64,000 nucleotides of DNA from Branchipolynoe longqiensis (taxonomy: Eukaryota; Annelida; Polychaeta; Phyllodocida; Polynoidae). Below are positions 45,150 through 54,955 of the stretch, piece after piece (position 1 is the first letter of the stretch; every line of letters starts with the position of its first letter). The notes under the pieces were generated by a model, which saw only the letters and a list, made by a program, of their open reading frames with translations, had not been told where the DNA came from and did not search any database. The stretch lies in the NCBI GenBank assembly GCA_030323885.1, contig JASIRB010002297.1, positions 51,272 through 115,271 on the forward strand, read 5' to 3'. Position numbers and translations under genes: made by a program.

Positions 45150-46130
45150 AGAGGAGACCGACCTTGAGGTATGGTTGCTTTGGGACTGGGAAGCCATGGA
45201 AGTGAGCGATGTTGGCTGTAGCCTCATCACAGTAGTTCGCCCGACACCAAGCGGGTAGGCATGATGGTTACAACCACATTACGTGATAGCCCGTTAAAAC
45301 GGAGAGAGATGTTGGCTGAAGCCACATCCCGTTTAGGCCACCCGTTAGACAACGGAGAGCGCGGTTGGATAAAGCCACATCCAATTAGGCCAAACCTTAC
45401 CACACCAAGGGCGATGTTGGCTGAAGACCGTTACTACACGGAAGGCTGGCTGAAGCCACATCATATTTGTCACCCATTCCCGAACGACGGGAGATGATGG
45501 CTGAAGCCAGAAACCGTTAAGCCGCCCGTTACCAAGCGCAGAGACATTACGTTATGACGCTCGTTGGCAAATGGAGCGCGTTGTGGTTTAAACCCACATT
45601 ACGTTTAACCCGCCCATACCCGAGCGGAGACCGAGGTTGGCTGAAGACACATCAGGTTTAGATTCCTCGGTTACTTCATATAGATACGTGGTTCTACACA
45701 TTGTTGGGGTTTGGTTTCCATACCGTTACCATATGACATTAGGGCTACACGCCTGTGTTGGAACGGTGTGAATATGTTCCCCAACACCAGTATTGCCGCC
45801 CGTCTGCGAACGGAGAGCGAGGTTGCCAGAGGCCACATCACGTTAAGCTGCCTGTTGCCTAACGGCGAGCGGTGATGGCTGGGGCCGTATTACTTTTTTA
45901 CCGCCTGTTTCAAAATGGAGAGCGATGTTGGCTGAAGCCTCATCACAATAACTCGCCCGTGATACAGTCCAGGCCAAACCGAAGAGAGATGTAGGCTGAA
46001 GCCTCATCGCAGTAACCCCCCCGTGCCCGAGCGGAGAGCGATTATGGTTATAACCACGTCACTTTTGGTAGCCCCTTAGAAACGGAGAGCGATGTTGGCT
46101 GAAGCCAATTCCCGTTTTTTGGGGCACACT
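45150..46130 (+). repeat. Array of about 14 double-hairpin repeats (about 52 bp)
   Basis: Each unit has hairpin 1 (CCGTT, 2-4 bases, AACGG), a GAGAGC linker and hairpin 2 (arms GATGTTGGC and GCCACATC, loop TGAA), then an ACGTTTA-like spacer. Units differ in sequence, yet the arms change together: TGGC/GCCA (45308), AGGC/GCCT (45988), GGTT/AACC (46041), GTGGTTT/AAACCCAC (45580). A non-hairpin segment at 45661-45790 duplicates 44860-44965. No protein is conserved. It may be a structured RNA or DNA part of a DIRS-like element. Confidence 0.7.
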
Positions 46131-46164
46131 CGAACTTTCAGTTGATGGTTACAGGTTTTCGGAC

Positions 46165-46440
46165 CTGCGAAGTACTTTGGCCTTTTCTAGCCATGGGTAT
46201 GTACTGTTACAAATGGTACCCGTCCGGATATGTTCATACATTTTTTCCAGGATGAAAAACAACAACAAACAAACAGTTGGTTCATCACTCTGATTTTCAT
46301 TGATCGTTACGGACCTGAGATGTACTTTGCCCTTTATTAGCCATAGGTATATACTGTTATAAACGGTACCCGTCTGGATATGATTATAGATTTTTCCAGG
46401 ACCAAAAACAACAACAAACAAACAGTTGGTTGTGAATTCT
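46165..46440 (-). repeat. Two tandem SINE-tail-like segments
   Basis: 46190-46290 and 46335-46430 share TACTGTTA, GGTACCCGTC, GGATATG and AACAACAACAAACAAACAGT. The same tail (GGTACCCGTCCTGATATGAC ... AACAACAAAC) occurs at 23725-23775, so these are partial copies of that SINE family. The segments read on the plus strand but the head is missing, so orientation is tentative. Confidence 0.5.
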
Positions 46441-46739
46441 AATTTTCATTGATTGTTACAGATCTTTGAGTTCAGGATTCGTTGGATAGGAAGGGCGGTA
46501 AGCCCCAAGATCCCATTTCTGATGATAACTACTCGTCACCATAGGTGATGGCTTGAGCCTCCCTGGAAGACCCGAGGTTAGGGGAGGAAAGCAGGCCAGA
46601 CACCGGCTATGTGGGGTAGAGAAGTGGCTCATGAAGCTGGAGCAAATGCTCTCAGCTAAGTCTCAAAAGAGAACAAGTAGAGATTGCAAGGCACACTCAC
46701 ATGGCCACGGAAACAGTTTTTTCCAAGAGGTCAAAATAA

Positions 46740-47425
46740 AGGTAATGTTTCCATACATTGATGAGTCATTTATTATGGCCCAGTCACAGTTGAGCTGCTC
46801 ACAGACAGTTACCAACCAAATTATGAAACAGACCAAACTTTTGTAAGGTTTATTTGGAATGAACAACTATATGAAATTCCTTATTTACCAACTGGTTTAG
46901 CTTGTGATTCTCGCTTATTTACTAAGCTCCTAAAATAACAAAAAAAATTGCTAAGCTCCTAAAATAACAAACAATTTTGCTCATGGAATGGGAAGGACAT
47001 TTTAGGTTCCCGTATATTGATGATTAATTGTTTGGATGCGCAGTCAAAGCAAATGATTAATATACAACATTTACAAAGTTAAGGCTTGAAATAGCTAGGA
47101 ATTTAGCATAAGATAGAACTAAAGGGATTTTTGAAGGCCGATGTACTACAGCAAAGGCTTCCATTCGCAACATGGGAGGGACAATGTCCAACCCATATGA
47201 TTAAAGAACGAAACTAATTTGGAATTGGGAAACCTAAATATAAATTTGTTGGCATCTTGAAATAATAATATATTATAATATTGGTCTCATGGTATCCAGA
47301 ACCTACTTTTGGGCAAGTCAATGTTTTCTCTTTGATTTGGGAAAATACATTTTATTACATTCAGCCTAATTGGCAGAGTAGCAACGAGGGCTTTGATATC
47401 TAAGGATGCTTGATAAAGCTTTAGG
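46740..47425 (+). pseudogene. DIRS RT/RNase H remnant
   Basis: Heavily decayed, with recognisable islands: FVRFIWNEQLYEIPYLPTGL (46837-46900) before LFTKLLK, VPVYIDD (about 47012-47032, the YxDD motif) and WYPEPTFGQVNVFSL with WENTFYYIQP (47290-47370), which parallels the linker at 3630-3710. Many stops and a short tandem duplication (GCTAAGCTCCTAAAATAACA) at 46921-46968. Confidence 0.65.
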
Positions 47426-47429
47426 TTGG

Positions 47430-48118
47430 GAGCGATTAACACTGCAGGATGCGGTTTATCGGTTATACTTCCGTGAGATGGACAGATAGTTGGTAATCAC
47501 CAACTTATTCACTGGTTTGAGATCAGTTTACAAAAGGAATCCCCAAAAGCCAAAATATAGTAGGTTTTGGGTTGGATCAATGGTATTCAAATTATTTAAG
47601 AAATGGTCTGGTAATATTCTTTTGAATATAAAACAGCTAGGTTTTAAGCTAGCAGGATCGTACTGTTAGTTACTGGACACAGGGGACAAACTTTGGTAGC
47701 ATTGTCCCTGAGCGATTTAGGAATAGATCGCAAGAAAGCGACGTTTGATTTATAAAACTTATTTTTAAAATCAAACCGCACAGTGAGTTTAAACGGTTTC
47801 CTGCATGACCGACAACTTTGTCGGGTGTCTGCCATATGGATATATTTATTCAAGACAACTGTTAGTGTGGGTTACTAAACTACACAAGGCTATCTCGAGA
47901 GAAACACTCACACGATGGACTATTACAGTGCTTAGGCTCGAAGGCAATAATACACAATGCTATAAGTCCCATTAGACAAGAGATCAATGGTCTCGAAAGC
48001 AAGACAGCTTGAACTTGAAATCTCTATTAAAAGATTCCTGGCACACGCAGGCTGGGACACAGCTAGGTCGTTTGCTAAAAAATTACGACAAACGACTAGA
48101 GAAGTCAAGGGGCCTTGA
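47430..48118 (+). pseudogene. DIRS tyrosine recombinase remnant
   Basis: Islands in order: PKYSRFWVGSMVFKLFKKW, LNIKQLGFKLAG, LVALSLSDLGIDRKK, SRETLTRWTITVLRLEG, then YKSH-stop-TR (the HSTR box with a nonsense codon in place of Ser, about 47960), TQAGTQLGRL and NYDKRLEK with the Tyr nucleophile. It directly follows the RT/RNase H remnant in the standard DIRS order. Confidence 0.7.
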
Positions 48119-48245
48119 CACACGTCTGTTCACCGATTAACACAATAGGTGGGGAAAAGAGTTAAGAGTATATTTATGTCGGTATAATAAGAGGTGATGA
48201 CTAATCGTCTATAATGATGATGATGTCAATTAAGGATAAAAATGA

Positions 48246-48660
48246 GTTACGTAAAAGTCTCCCTAGCCTGTGGCTAGCCATAGGCTTAGTACCGAGGTAA
48301 AATAGTATAGTTATACAAGTCTTACCTTGGTATAGATGATGGATAACTGTTGTTTTCCTGAGGTATAAGCCTCGGATAGACGTGGGCAAGGGCACACCCA
48401 CCACACCCTGCCACGTCTATTCCGTTATGGTACCAATATGGGAAATCATAGTATCCATTATTATTATTTAAAGGTCATTTTTATCCTGAATAAGTAGGTA
48501 AAGATTGCTGGACCCGGATGTGCTTCTTTCTCCCTTGCCCACGTCTATCCGAGGCTTATACCTCGGGAAAACAACAGTTATCCATCATCTATACCAAGGT
48601 AAGACTTGTATAACTATACTATATATGGACAATACATACACACTAATAACACAGGTAAGG
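48246..48660. mobile_element. Inverted repeat with 91-bp arms
   Basis: The arms 48302-48392 and 48532-48622 are reverse complements with one mismatch, separated by 139 bp. The arms include AGGCTTATACCTC and CCACGTCTATCC. Outside the left arm is the inverted GCTAGCC.AGGCTAGGGAG block, and in the spacer an inverted copy of GGAAGCACATCCGGGTCC, both shared with the DIRS-related termini at 43.7 and 51.85 kb. Confidence 0.8.
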
Positions 48661-48905
48661 TTCAACAACCAAGCATGTCTACAGCTTCTGCAGGGTCCTA
48701 GTGACGGCAGGTTCAGTGTCGTGGGGGGGGGGGGGTGAAAATGGGATTGGTTGGGTTTTACGTCCTGGCAACACCTAAGGTCCTATCAAGACGGTGGATG
48801 AAAATGAGAAATATTAAGGCTAGAGCAGGATTCGAACTTACACTTCCTGCCATTCCGATGATAGCGTGCTAACCATTACGCTACCTAGACTCACTGATGC
48901 AATTA
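48660..48905 (-). repeat. tRNA-derived SINE, copy 3
   Basis: Minus-strand head at 48905-48820: A box TAGCGTAATGGTTAGCACG, B box AAGTTCGAATCCTGC. A 14-base G run (48721-48734) interrupts the body. Confidence 0.7.
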
Positions 48906-49820
48906 GAGCTCCTGTACAGAAATCTACTGGAGCCCGTCTGTCACAGTACAAAATTGGCTTATGTTAGGCGACATGCAGCCCCCTTAAGGCGCATCCATCA
49001 GGTTGGAGAGCTTACCCCGATCGGGCTATGGTGGTTACATACTTCATTCGAGCCCTGGTTCAATTTCCAAGGTCGAATTTTATATAGGATTAGATAGCAG
49101 GTTCAAAAATATGGTTATGGCACACTGAGTTTTGGGAAGTTTACATATTGGAATACATCACTAGAAAGCCAAAATGTATATCTAATTTCCTGGATATTCG
49201 TAGGACATTTAGTTGGGACCGGATTGAGTAAATTAACAGTGAATATTAGGAAATAATTCAGTAGTTACACCACATGGCTACAGGATAGAACTGCCCATGT
49301 TATAACTGTGTTGGTATAGCCATAAATCCCTAACAATAGAGGAACCTCCAGCCAACCATGGGGGTATATGCTGGTCTGTGGCCCACTCATATACTTCCAC
49401 TTGCCACTGGGGGAGGTCCTGTGGGGACTGTTGTGCATCATGTAGATATATTTTTTGCATACCAATATATATATGCATAATAAATAATTCACTGTGATTA
49501 TGCATCTGATGCATAATCACCACAAAGATGCTGGTACAACATTAAGAAAAACCTACCTTAAATATTATTGTATTTTATTTATTTTATTGTTGTGACAGCA
49601 TATATACATATATACACATATACATATACACACATATACATATATTAATAAACACTTTATCGATTTAAAACGATATGTATAGCCTCTCAGCTTCCCAGTT
49701 CCGAGCCTCCCTCCACCACATCCCACATATTTGAATAGAAGTAAAAAGTAATAAACAAAAGTAAAATAAATCAAATAAAAATGCCAACCACTCAGCAAAT
49801 ATATGTTTATATATGGATAC
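48906..49820. other. Non-coding DNA with a TACATA microsatellite
   Basis: No gene recognised. TATACATATACACATA-type repeats lie at 49598-49650. A B-box-like TTCGAGCCCTGGTTC at 49046 may be another decayed SINE. Confidence 0.4.
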
Positions 49821-49965
49821 AATACAACCCCGTTAAACCAAGTTCGGTTAAACCAAACGATCAGTTAATCCAAACTTTTTTGGGTGGGCCGCAAAATACT
49901 ACCATTTATCATATAAAAAAGTTGGTTAAACCAAAGTCGTTTAATCCAAATTATCAGTTAGTCGG
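49821..49965 (+). repeat. Possible Tigger/pogo-like terminus
   Basis: Alternating GTTAAACCAA and GTTAATCCAAA motifs (CCCCGTTAAACCAAGTTCGG, AACGATCAGTTAATCCAAAC) resemble the ends of Tigger-type elements. No transposase is present. Confidence 0.35.
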
Positions 49966-50606
49966 GTCGGGTAAATTTGTGACGGGTAAAGTTGTGTCGG
50001 CTAAAGTCGGGTCTGGTAAAGTTTGGGTTCGGTAAAGTCGGGTCCGGTAAAGTCGGGTCCGGTAAAGTCGGGTCCGGTAAAGTCGGGTCCGGTAAAGTCG
50101 GGTCCGGTAAAGTCGGGTCCGGTAAAGTCGGGTCCGGTAAAGTCGGGTCCGGTAAAGTCGGGTCTGGTAAAGTCGGGTCTGGTAAAGTCGGGTCTGGTAA
50201 AGTTGGGTCTGGTAAAGTCAGGTCGGATAAAGTCAGGTCGAGCAAAGGAGAGTCGGGCAAAGGAGAGTCGGGCAAAGTCGGGTCTGGTAAAGTTGTGTCG
50301 GCTAAAGTCGGGTCGGCTAAAGTCGGGTCTGGTAAAGTCGGGTCTGGTAAAGTTTGGGTTCGGTAAAGTCGGGTCCGGTAAAGTCGGGTCCGGTAAAGTT
50401 GGGTCCAGTAAAGTTGGGTCTTGTAAAGTCAGGTCCGGTAAAGTTGGGTCTGGTAAAGTCGGGGCCGGTAAAGTTGGTTCCAGTAAAGTCAGGTCGGATA
50501 AAGTCAGGTCGAGCAAAGGAGAGTCAGGCAAAGGAGAGTCAGGTAAAGTAGAGTCGGGTAAAGTAGTCGGGTAAAGTCAGGTCGGGTAAAGTCAGGTCGA
50601 GTAACG
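49966..50606. repeat. 15-bp minisatellite (GGTAAAGTCGGGTCC)n, about 40 copies
   Basis: A core of eight to nine identical units at 50040-50165, with variants (GGTCTGGTAAAG, GAGCAAAGGAGAGTC) on both sides. A higher-order block (GAGCAAAGGAGAGTCGGGCA) occurs at 50227-50275 and again at 50511-50550. Because 15 is a multiple of three, several frames on both strands stay open as pentapeptide repeats. None is likely a gene. Confidence 0.95.
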
Positions 50607-50624
50607 TCAAGTATTATTGCCATT

Positions 50625-50993
50625 TTTATCATTATATATTTGTTATTATTATCATTGTTATTATCATTATTATTATCATTGTTATTATCATTATTATTGT
50701 CATTATTATTACCGTATTATTCGAATTATTATTGGCATTATTTTTAGATTTACATATACATGTATGTATACATATAATATATATATAAATATACATATAC
50801 ACATACATATGTGTAAATATAAATATACATATACCTATGTGTATATACATATATAAATATTACATATGCACCTATGTGTATATATGTCTATATATACATG
50901 CATTCACATCTACATATATGTATACATATATACATATGGAGACCTATATATATGACTACATAATTATATATATATATATATATGTGAATACAT
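50625..50993. repeat. ATT/ATC and TA-rich microsatellites
   Basis: (ATTATTATC)n at 50636-50735 followed by (TACATA)n and (TA)n to 50985. Confidence 0.9.
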
Positions 50994-51760
50994 ACTGTAT
51001 TTAGAGATGACTGCATCACATATTGTAGAGTGGTCCTCCATTTGTCACTGGTAAGTTAACCCATGTGTAGTCTGTTTCACTCTCAGACTTATTGCAAGGG
51101 GCCTAAGCTCTGACACTTTAACACTCAGATTTTAACCAAAAACTGCCAAGGAAAGCTTTCACACCTCAGGTTGCCAATGGTTCTCTGGGCTGCACCTCCA
51201 CTGACAGCTGAGCTCACTGAGTGTGAATGTGTCAGAGCTTATGCCCTTTGAATAGGTGTGAGAGTGGATTGGATTTGGTTTATAAGGGTCTGTGCCACAG
51301 TGCACTGCACACACATATTTCTGAAGGCACACACTACACAACAGTCAACTTGCTACTTGCAAATGGATTACCATTGTGAAGGATCTGGCACAGTCATCCT
51401 TACATTTAGGAAGACTGATAAGTTATTCTTCACCTGATATTGCAATATTATTTATATATTATATATAATACATACATATGTATGTGTATATATTTATATA
51501 TATACATATAACTTTAAAAGTATGTGTATGTGTACATGTACATGTATAATCAAAAATACATTAAATATAAATGGAATATTATTGAGGGTAATGGCAGTGT
51601 TTGGTTAAAATCTGAGGGTGAAAGTGTCAAGAGCTTAGGCCCCTTGCATTGTTGCAATAAGTCTGATTGTGACACAGACTACAAATGGATTAACTTAGCA
51701 GTGATGAATGGAGGACCATACTAAGATATGTGATGCAGTCATCTCTAAATACAATATGTA
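50994..51760. mobile_element. Long-TIR non-autonomous element, about 767 bp
   Basis: The arms of about 155 bp, 50994-51147 and 51583-51760, are imperfect reverse complements (ATTTAGAGATGACTGCATCA versus TGATGCAGTCATCTCTAAAT; GCAAGGGGCCTAAGCTCTGA versus TCAAGAGCTTAGGCCCCTTG). The centre holds no transposase. Flanked by TA-rich microsatellite, so a target-site duplication cannot be read. Confidence 0.8.
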
Positions 51761-51829
51761 TTTATATGCATATATATATAGAGTCATGTATGTATGTCTG
51801 CATATGTATATATATAGATTTTACCTCGG

Positions 51830-52557
51830 TATACCGCATCTGGCTAGCCGCAGGCTAGGGAGAAGGAAGCACATCCGGGTCCAGCAATTAGCATAAGTGA
51901 CTCACAACGGGAGGACGTTTGTGAGTTGCTCCAACAGGATTTATCTACTAAGACTACTTATTCACAAAGTAAGTAATGGAATCTTAGGTTAATTTGTTCA
52001 TGATGCATTATAGCATCACATTATGAAAGTTCAGAACTTTCCCAGGTCCCTTTTGGACTTTGTACGTATTTTTTACTTGCGGATAGAACACTGGGTGCCG
52101 CTGGCACAAACGAAACCGATAGTCCTTTGTTCTATCGACACCTGTTTTGGAGACAGGGAGAAATGGTAACCCGAGTTGCTCATTTCCTAAGAAAATTCTC
52201 CCGGATCCTAAATAGAGGATGTTGTTGGGGATGCTTCTGGGTGTTTTTTATAGACACCCCAGACCGGTTTTAAGGCGAACCTCCGAGTTTCGTAATATTT
52301 TCTCCAACTTGCTGGCGTCGTAGCCGCGGGTGGGAGAAGTGTTCGGAACAGAGAGAGTGGGCGATCTAAGGATCGATCCTCCCCGTTTGGTTGGTTTCGT
52401 TACCATGCACCTACGGCAAACTTTAGCTTCACGCCTGTACTGAAACGTTGTAATACACGTAACTCTGTACCTATTACCTCAACCCAGTTTACTGGTTACA
52501 CATTGTGTAGTTGAGATGATTTCGGTTTAAGTAACACCTTTGTCGTTACAGAAACCG
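51830..52557 (+). mobile_element. DIRS-related 5' non-coding end
   Basis: The terminal block GCTAGCCGCAGGCTAGGGAG at 51842 and the leader at 52200-52460 are shared with 43.7-44.97 kb. A polypyrimidine/AG pattern (CCTTTGTCGTTACAG) sits just before the gag ATG at 52558. Confidence 0.6.
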
Positions 52558-53532
52558 ATGGCCACTCGGCGGAATAAGCCGCCCGCGGCAACCGTGGGCA
52601 TTGCCCCTCCGGATTACGATTCGTCACCAGCGGCGACGGCTCCGTCGTCCCCACAGCCCGGGGCCCAGACGTCCGACCGGGACAGTGACCAGCCACCTCA
52701 ACCCAACGATTGGGAGGCAAAGATGGCAACTATGATGGAGGAAAAGATGCGCCAATTCCAGGCTCTTTCCTTTGCGGGCCCTTCCCAAATCCCTGATGAC
52801 GATTAGGAAGACTTTTCCGACGACGAGGAAGACACGGTTTCGGCCTCTGAGGTTCCGAAACCGAAAGCGCGCAGCAAGAAACGCCGCACAGTAAGCAGCT
52901 CGGATGATGAGTTCACCAAGGATTCTAACGCTAAACGCTCTAAGAAGTCGAAGAAAAAGAAAGACTTGTCCTCGGACTCGTCAGACGACTCCTCTTCCAC
53001 AGAGTCAGATTCCGATACGGAACGCGCTGGGGTTTACGCCAAAATAGGCGCTAAGGTTGGGAAGAAAATTGTCAAAAAGAAGGCAAAGAAGGTTCGTACT
53101 ACAACCATGATGAGGAAAATGGCCAATGGCCATTTTACCACCTTCAAACCAGCTGAGGTCATTAACAATTTGACCGAACAGATCTCCGGCGTCAAAGGTA
53201 TCCCCGCTACGGTCTGTAAGGAGATGGATGCTGGCATCCATCTGTCAGACGAACGTCGCCGCTATGAAACTGCCCTATGTTTAATCCATAAGGCAGTTTT
53301 GGGGTCCTTGACTTCCATTATCCCGGTAGCTAACCGCATGCAAACCGAGAATAAGTTCTCGTCCTTGGCTCGTGTAATGGACAGGGGCATTGCCTTGCTC
53401 GCTGCGTCGAGTAACTACATGACACATCTCAGGTTCGAAAACGTGTTCAAATCCGTCACTACCGACGCGGGCAAAGAAGTCGCCCGGTCAAAGAAAATGA
53501 CGGATCATGACGGCAAGGAATACACAGTATAA
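52558..53532 (+). pseudogene. DIRS-type Gag (ORF1), one in-frame stop
   Basis: ATG 52558 opens a Pro/Asp-rich N-terminus. A TAG at 52804 interrupts an acidic run (IPDDD then EDFSDDEED). The frame continues through a Lys/Ser-rich, probably nuclear-targeted region (KRSKKSKKKKDLSSDSSDDS) and a globular C-terminus (MANGHFTTFKPAEVINNLTE, LSDERRRYETALCLIHKAV, GIALLAASSNYMTHLRFENV) to 53532. The C-terminal domain resembles the capsid-like ORF1 of DIRS elements. The ORF stops exactly where the Ngaro-type element begins at 53534, and no pol of this element follows. Confidence 0.65.
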
Positions 53533-53533
53533 G

Positions 53534-53611
53534 ACTTCCCTACGAAATGACAAAGAGAGCAGCAGATTGGGTTGGATCGTTTAATCGACTCCGGGCTGAG
53601 CGATAAATGCC
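53534..53611 (-). repeat. Ngaro split repeat B2
   Basis: 78 bp, one or two differences from 53807-53884 (ACTTCCCTAC(G/T)AAATGAC to CGATAAATGCC). Both copies are preceded by TATAAG. Confidence 0.9.
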
Positions 53612-53621
53612 CTACCTAATA

Positions 53622-53806
53622 AAAGCGAAAAACAGGAGGCAAGTGACGATTTGAACCGAGTTGAGTGCGAGCGCCGGGGCCAAAGGAAGCAGCAGGCCCG
53701 GACGAAGGCGATTGGACAATATTCAAATCGACTAAATAAACAATAATAAATAAATAATACTTCTCCGAGAGTTTATATGTATATAATAGATTATATATAA
53801 TATAAG
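53622..53806 (-). repeat. Ngaro split repeat A2
   Basis: 185 bp, near-identical to A1 at 58693-58878, from AAAGCGAAAAACAGGAGGCA to TATATATAATATAAG. Confidence 0.9.
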
Positions 53807-53884
53807 ACTTCCCTACTAAATGACAAAGAGAGCAGCAGATTGGGTTGGATCGTTTAATCGACTCCGGGCTGAGCGATAAATGCC
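53807..53884 (-). repeat. Ngaro split repeat B1
   Basis: Partner of B2, between the YR stop and A2. Confidence 0.9.
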
Positions 53885-53914
53885 AAAGGAAGCCGAAGCG
53901 ACCACCCAAACCAA

Positions 53915-54955
53915 TCAAGCTGTCTCAGAGCACAAGGTGGCTGCGACCCTCATGTCGTCCATAATCCGGACAGATAAGGGGGTTTTCAAATATGCGTAGA
54001 CTGTGTCCGAGGCCCAATCCCCCCGCACCTTGATCTCTTCCACAGTGGCCCCACATAAGGATAGGAAGGTGCAGCCACCCCGATGCAAGGAATGTGAAGA
54101 CAAGTCCTCGACATCCATACCGGCCCTGGAAGCAAAAGTCTTTAGTGTTCGTTGGTAAATTGCATAAGTCATAGGTGTGGAACCCCCCTCCCCATCAGGC
54201 AGCCTGAATGCTTCGTCAGAGGGTCCAGCGGGAAGCTGGGTGAAATGCCGTTCGACCCAATGCACCGCGCACATCACCGGGTCCGGACAGCGAGCAACGG
54301 GGACCTCCAGGACTCTCTCAGAATACTGGATGGTCTTACTTTTCCTAATAGTTATTAGCATTCCCGAGTCAAAGATCTTAAAATCCCGCCTCTGAAGAGT
54401 CGAGTCTGACATGGTCACTTGAGCCTTCCTCAGAAGGGCTCTAAAGGAAACCAAAATTGCAGCTCTCCAAGCTGTATGGCCGGGGGAGGAGCACAGCATC
54501 GCAAATATCCTTCTCATCATCGAAGGCAGCAAGGGTCGAGCCCGGCGTGGGGCATCACCCTTGACCCGTTTAATCCCTCTAAGGGTCGAGGATATAATAA
54601 AGCTGTTATAGTCAATAGGCCTCGCACCATTCTGTCTTAGGAAATAATTTAAACCACTCAGGTAGTTCTTGATTGAGCCGTACTTCATAGTGCGGGCGAG
54701 CCAAGTTGCGTAAAGGGCGACCTGCTCATCCGAACATGGAGCAGGAGCGCGATCAGAACTGAAAGTGTCTACAAAGTCGAGGTACTTCTTGACTTGAACA
54801 GCCCTTGATGTTAGCGAATTTGGCGCGTAGAAATGGTCCTGATAACCCTTTTGCTCACTCCTCAGCTGAGATATCTCTGTAAGAAAGTAGAGTGCAACAG
54901 ATGACATTATCCCGACTACGAATATAAACAGATTTAAACTCAAAGTTCCTCTCAA
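53915..54955 (-). CDS. Ngaro tyrosine recombinase
   Basis: 346 codons uninterrupted; the true start is probably near residue 30, as earlier residues overlap RNase H. The core-binding domain covers about residues 40-130 (VKKYLDFVDTFSS, IKNYLSGLNYFLRQNG). In the catalytic domain, box I Arg is R176 in FRALLRKAQ, the lysine strand is ITIRKSKTIQY (about 201-211), and box II HSLHRGG (288-294) has His where HxxR needs Arg. GDWASD contains W314 and VYAYL the Tyr nucleophile (Y322). The enzyme would integrate circular cDNA without duplicating the target. The R-to-H change probably inactivates it. Confidence 0.85.
   Translation of the reverse strand: MRGTLSLNLFIFVVGIMSSVALYFLTEISQLRSEQKGYQDHFYAPNSLTSRAVQVKKYLDFVDTFSSDRAPAPCSDEQVALYATWLARTMKYGSIKNYLSGLNYFLRQNGARPIDYNSFIISSTLRGIKRVKGDAPRRARPLLPSMMRRIFAMLCSSPGHTAWRAAILVSFRALLRKAQVTMSDSTLQRRDFKIFDSGMLITIRKSKTIQYSERVLEVPVARCPDPVMCAVHWVERHFTQLPAGPSDEAFRLPDGEGGSTPMTYAIYQRTLKTFASRAGMDVEDLSSHSLHRGGCTFLSLCGATVEEIKVRGDWASDTVYAYLKTPLSVRIMDDMRVAATLCSETA

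Noticed and set aside
45261..45497. 78-codon ORF in the hairpin array
   Set aside because: The open frame depends on the repeat unit, and its residues are not conserved between units.
45150..46130. CRISPR array or bacterial attC-type cassette array
   Set aside because: No unique spacers and no cas or integron genes; the surroundings are animal retrotransposons.
47644..47853. Minus-strand ORF with two CxxC motifs
   Set aside because: Antisense to a decayed DIRS recombinase that reads better on the plus strand.
49958..50574. ORFs of 100-183 codons on both strands with pentapeptide repeats
   Set aside because: Produced by a 15-bp minisatellite; no start context or domain.
52803..53241. Minus-strand ORFs opposite the DIRS gag
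   Set aside because: Antisense shadows; the plus-strand frame shows the expected charged N-terminus and capsid-like domain.
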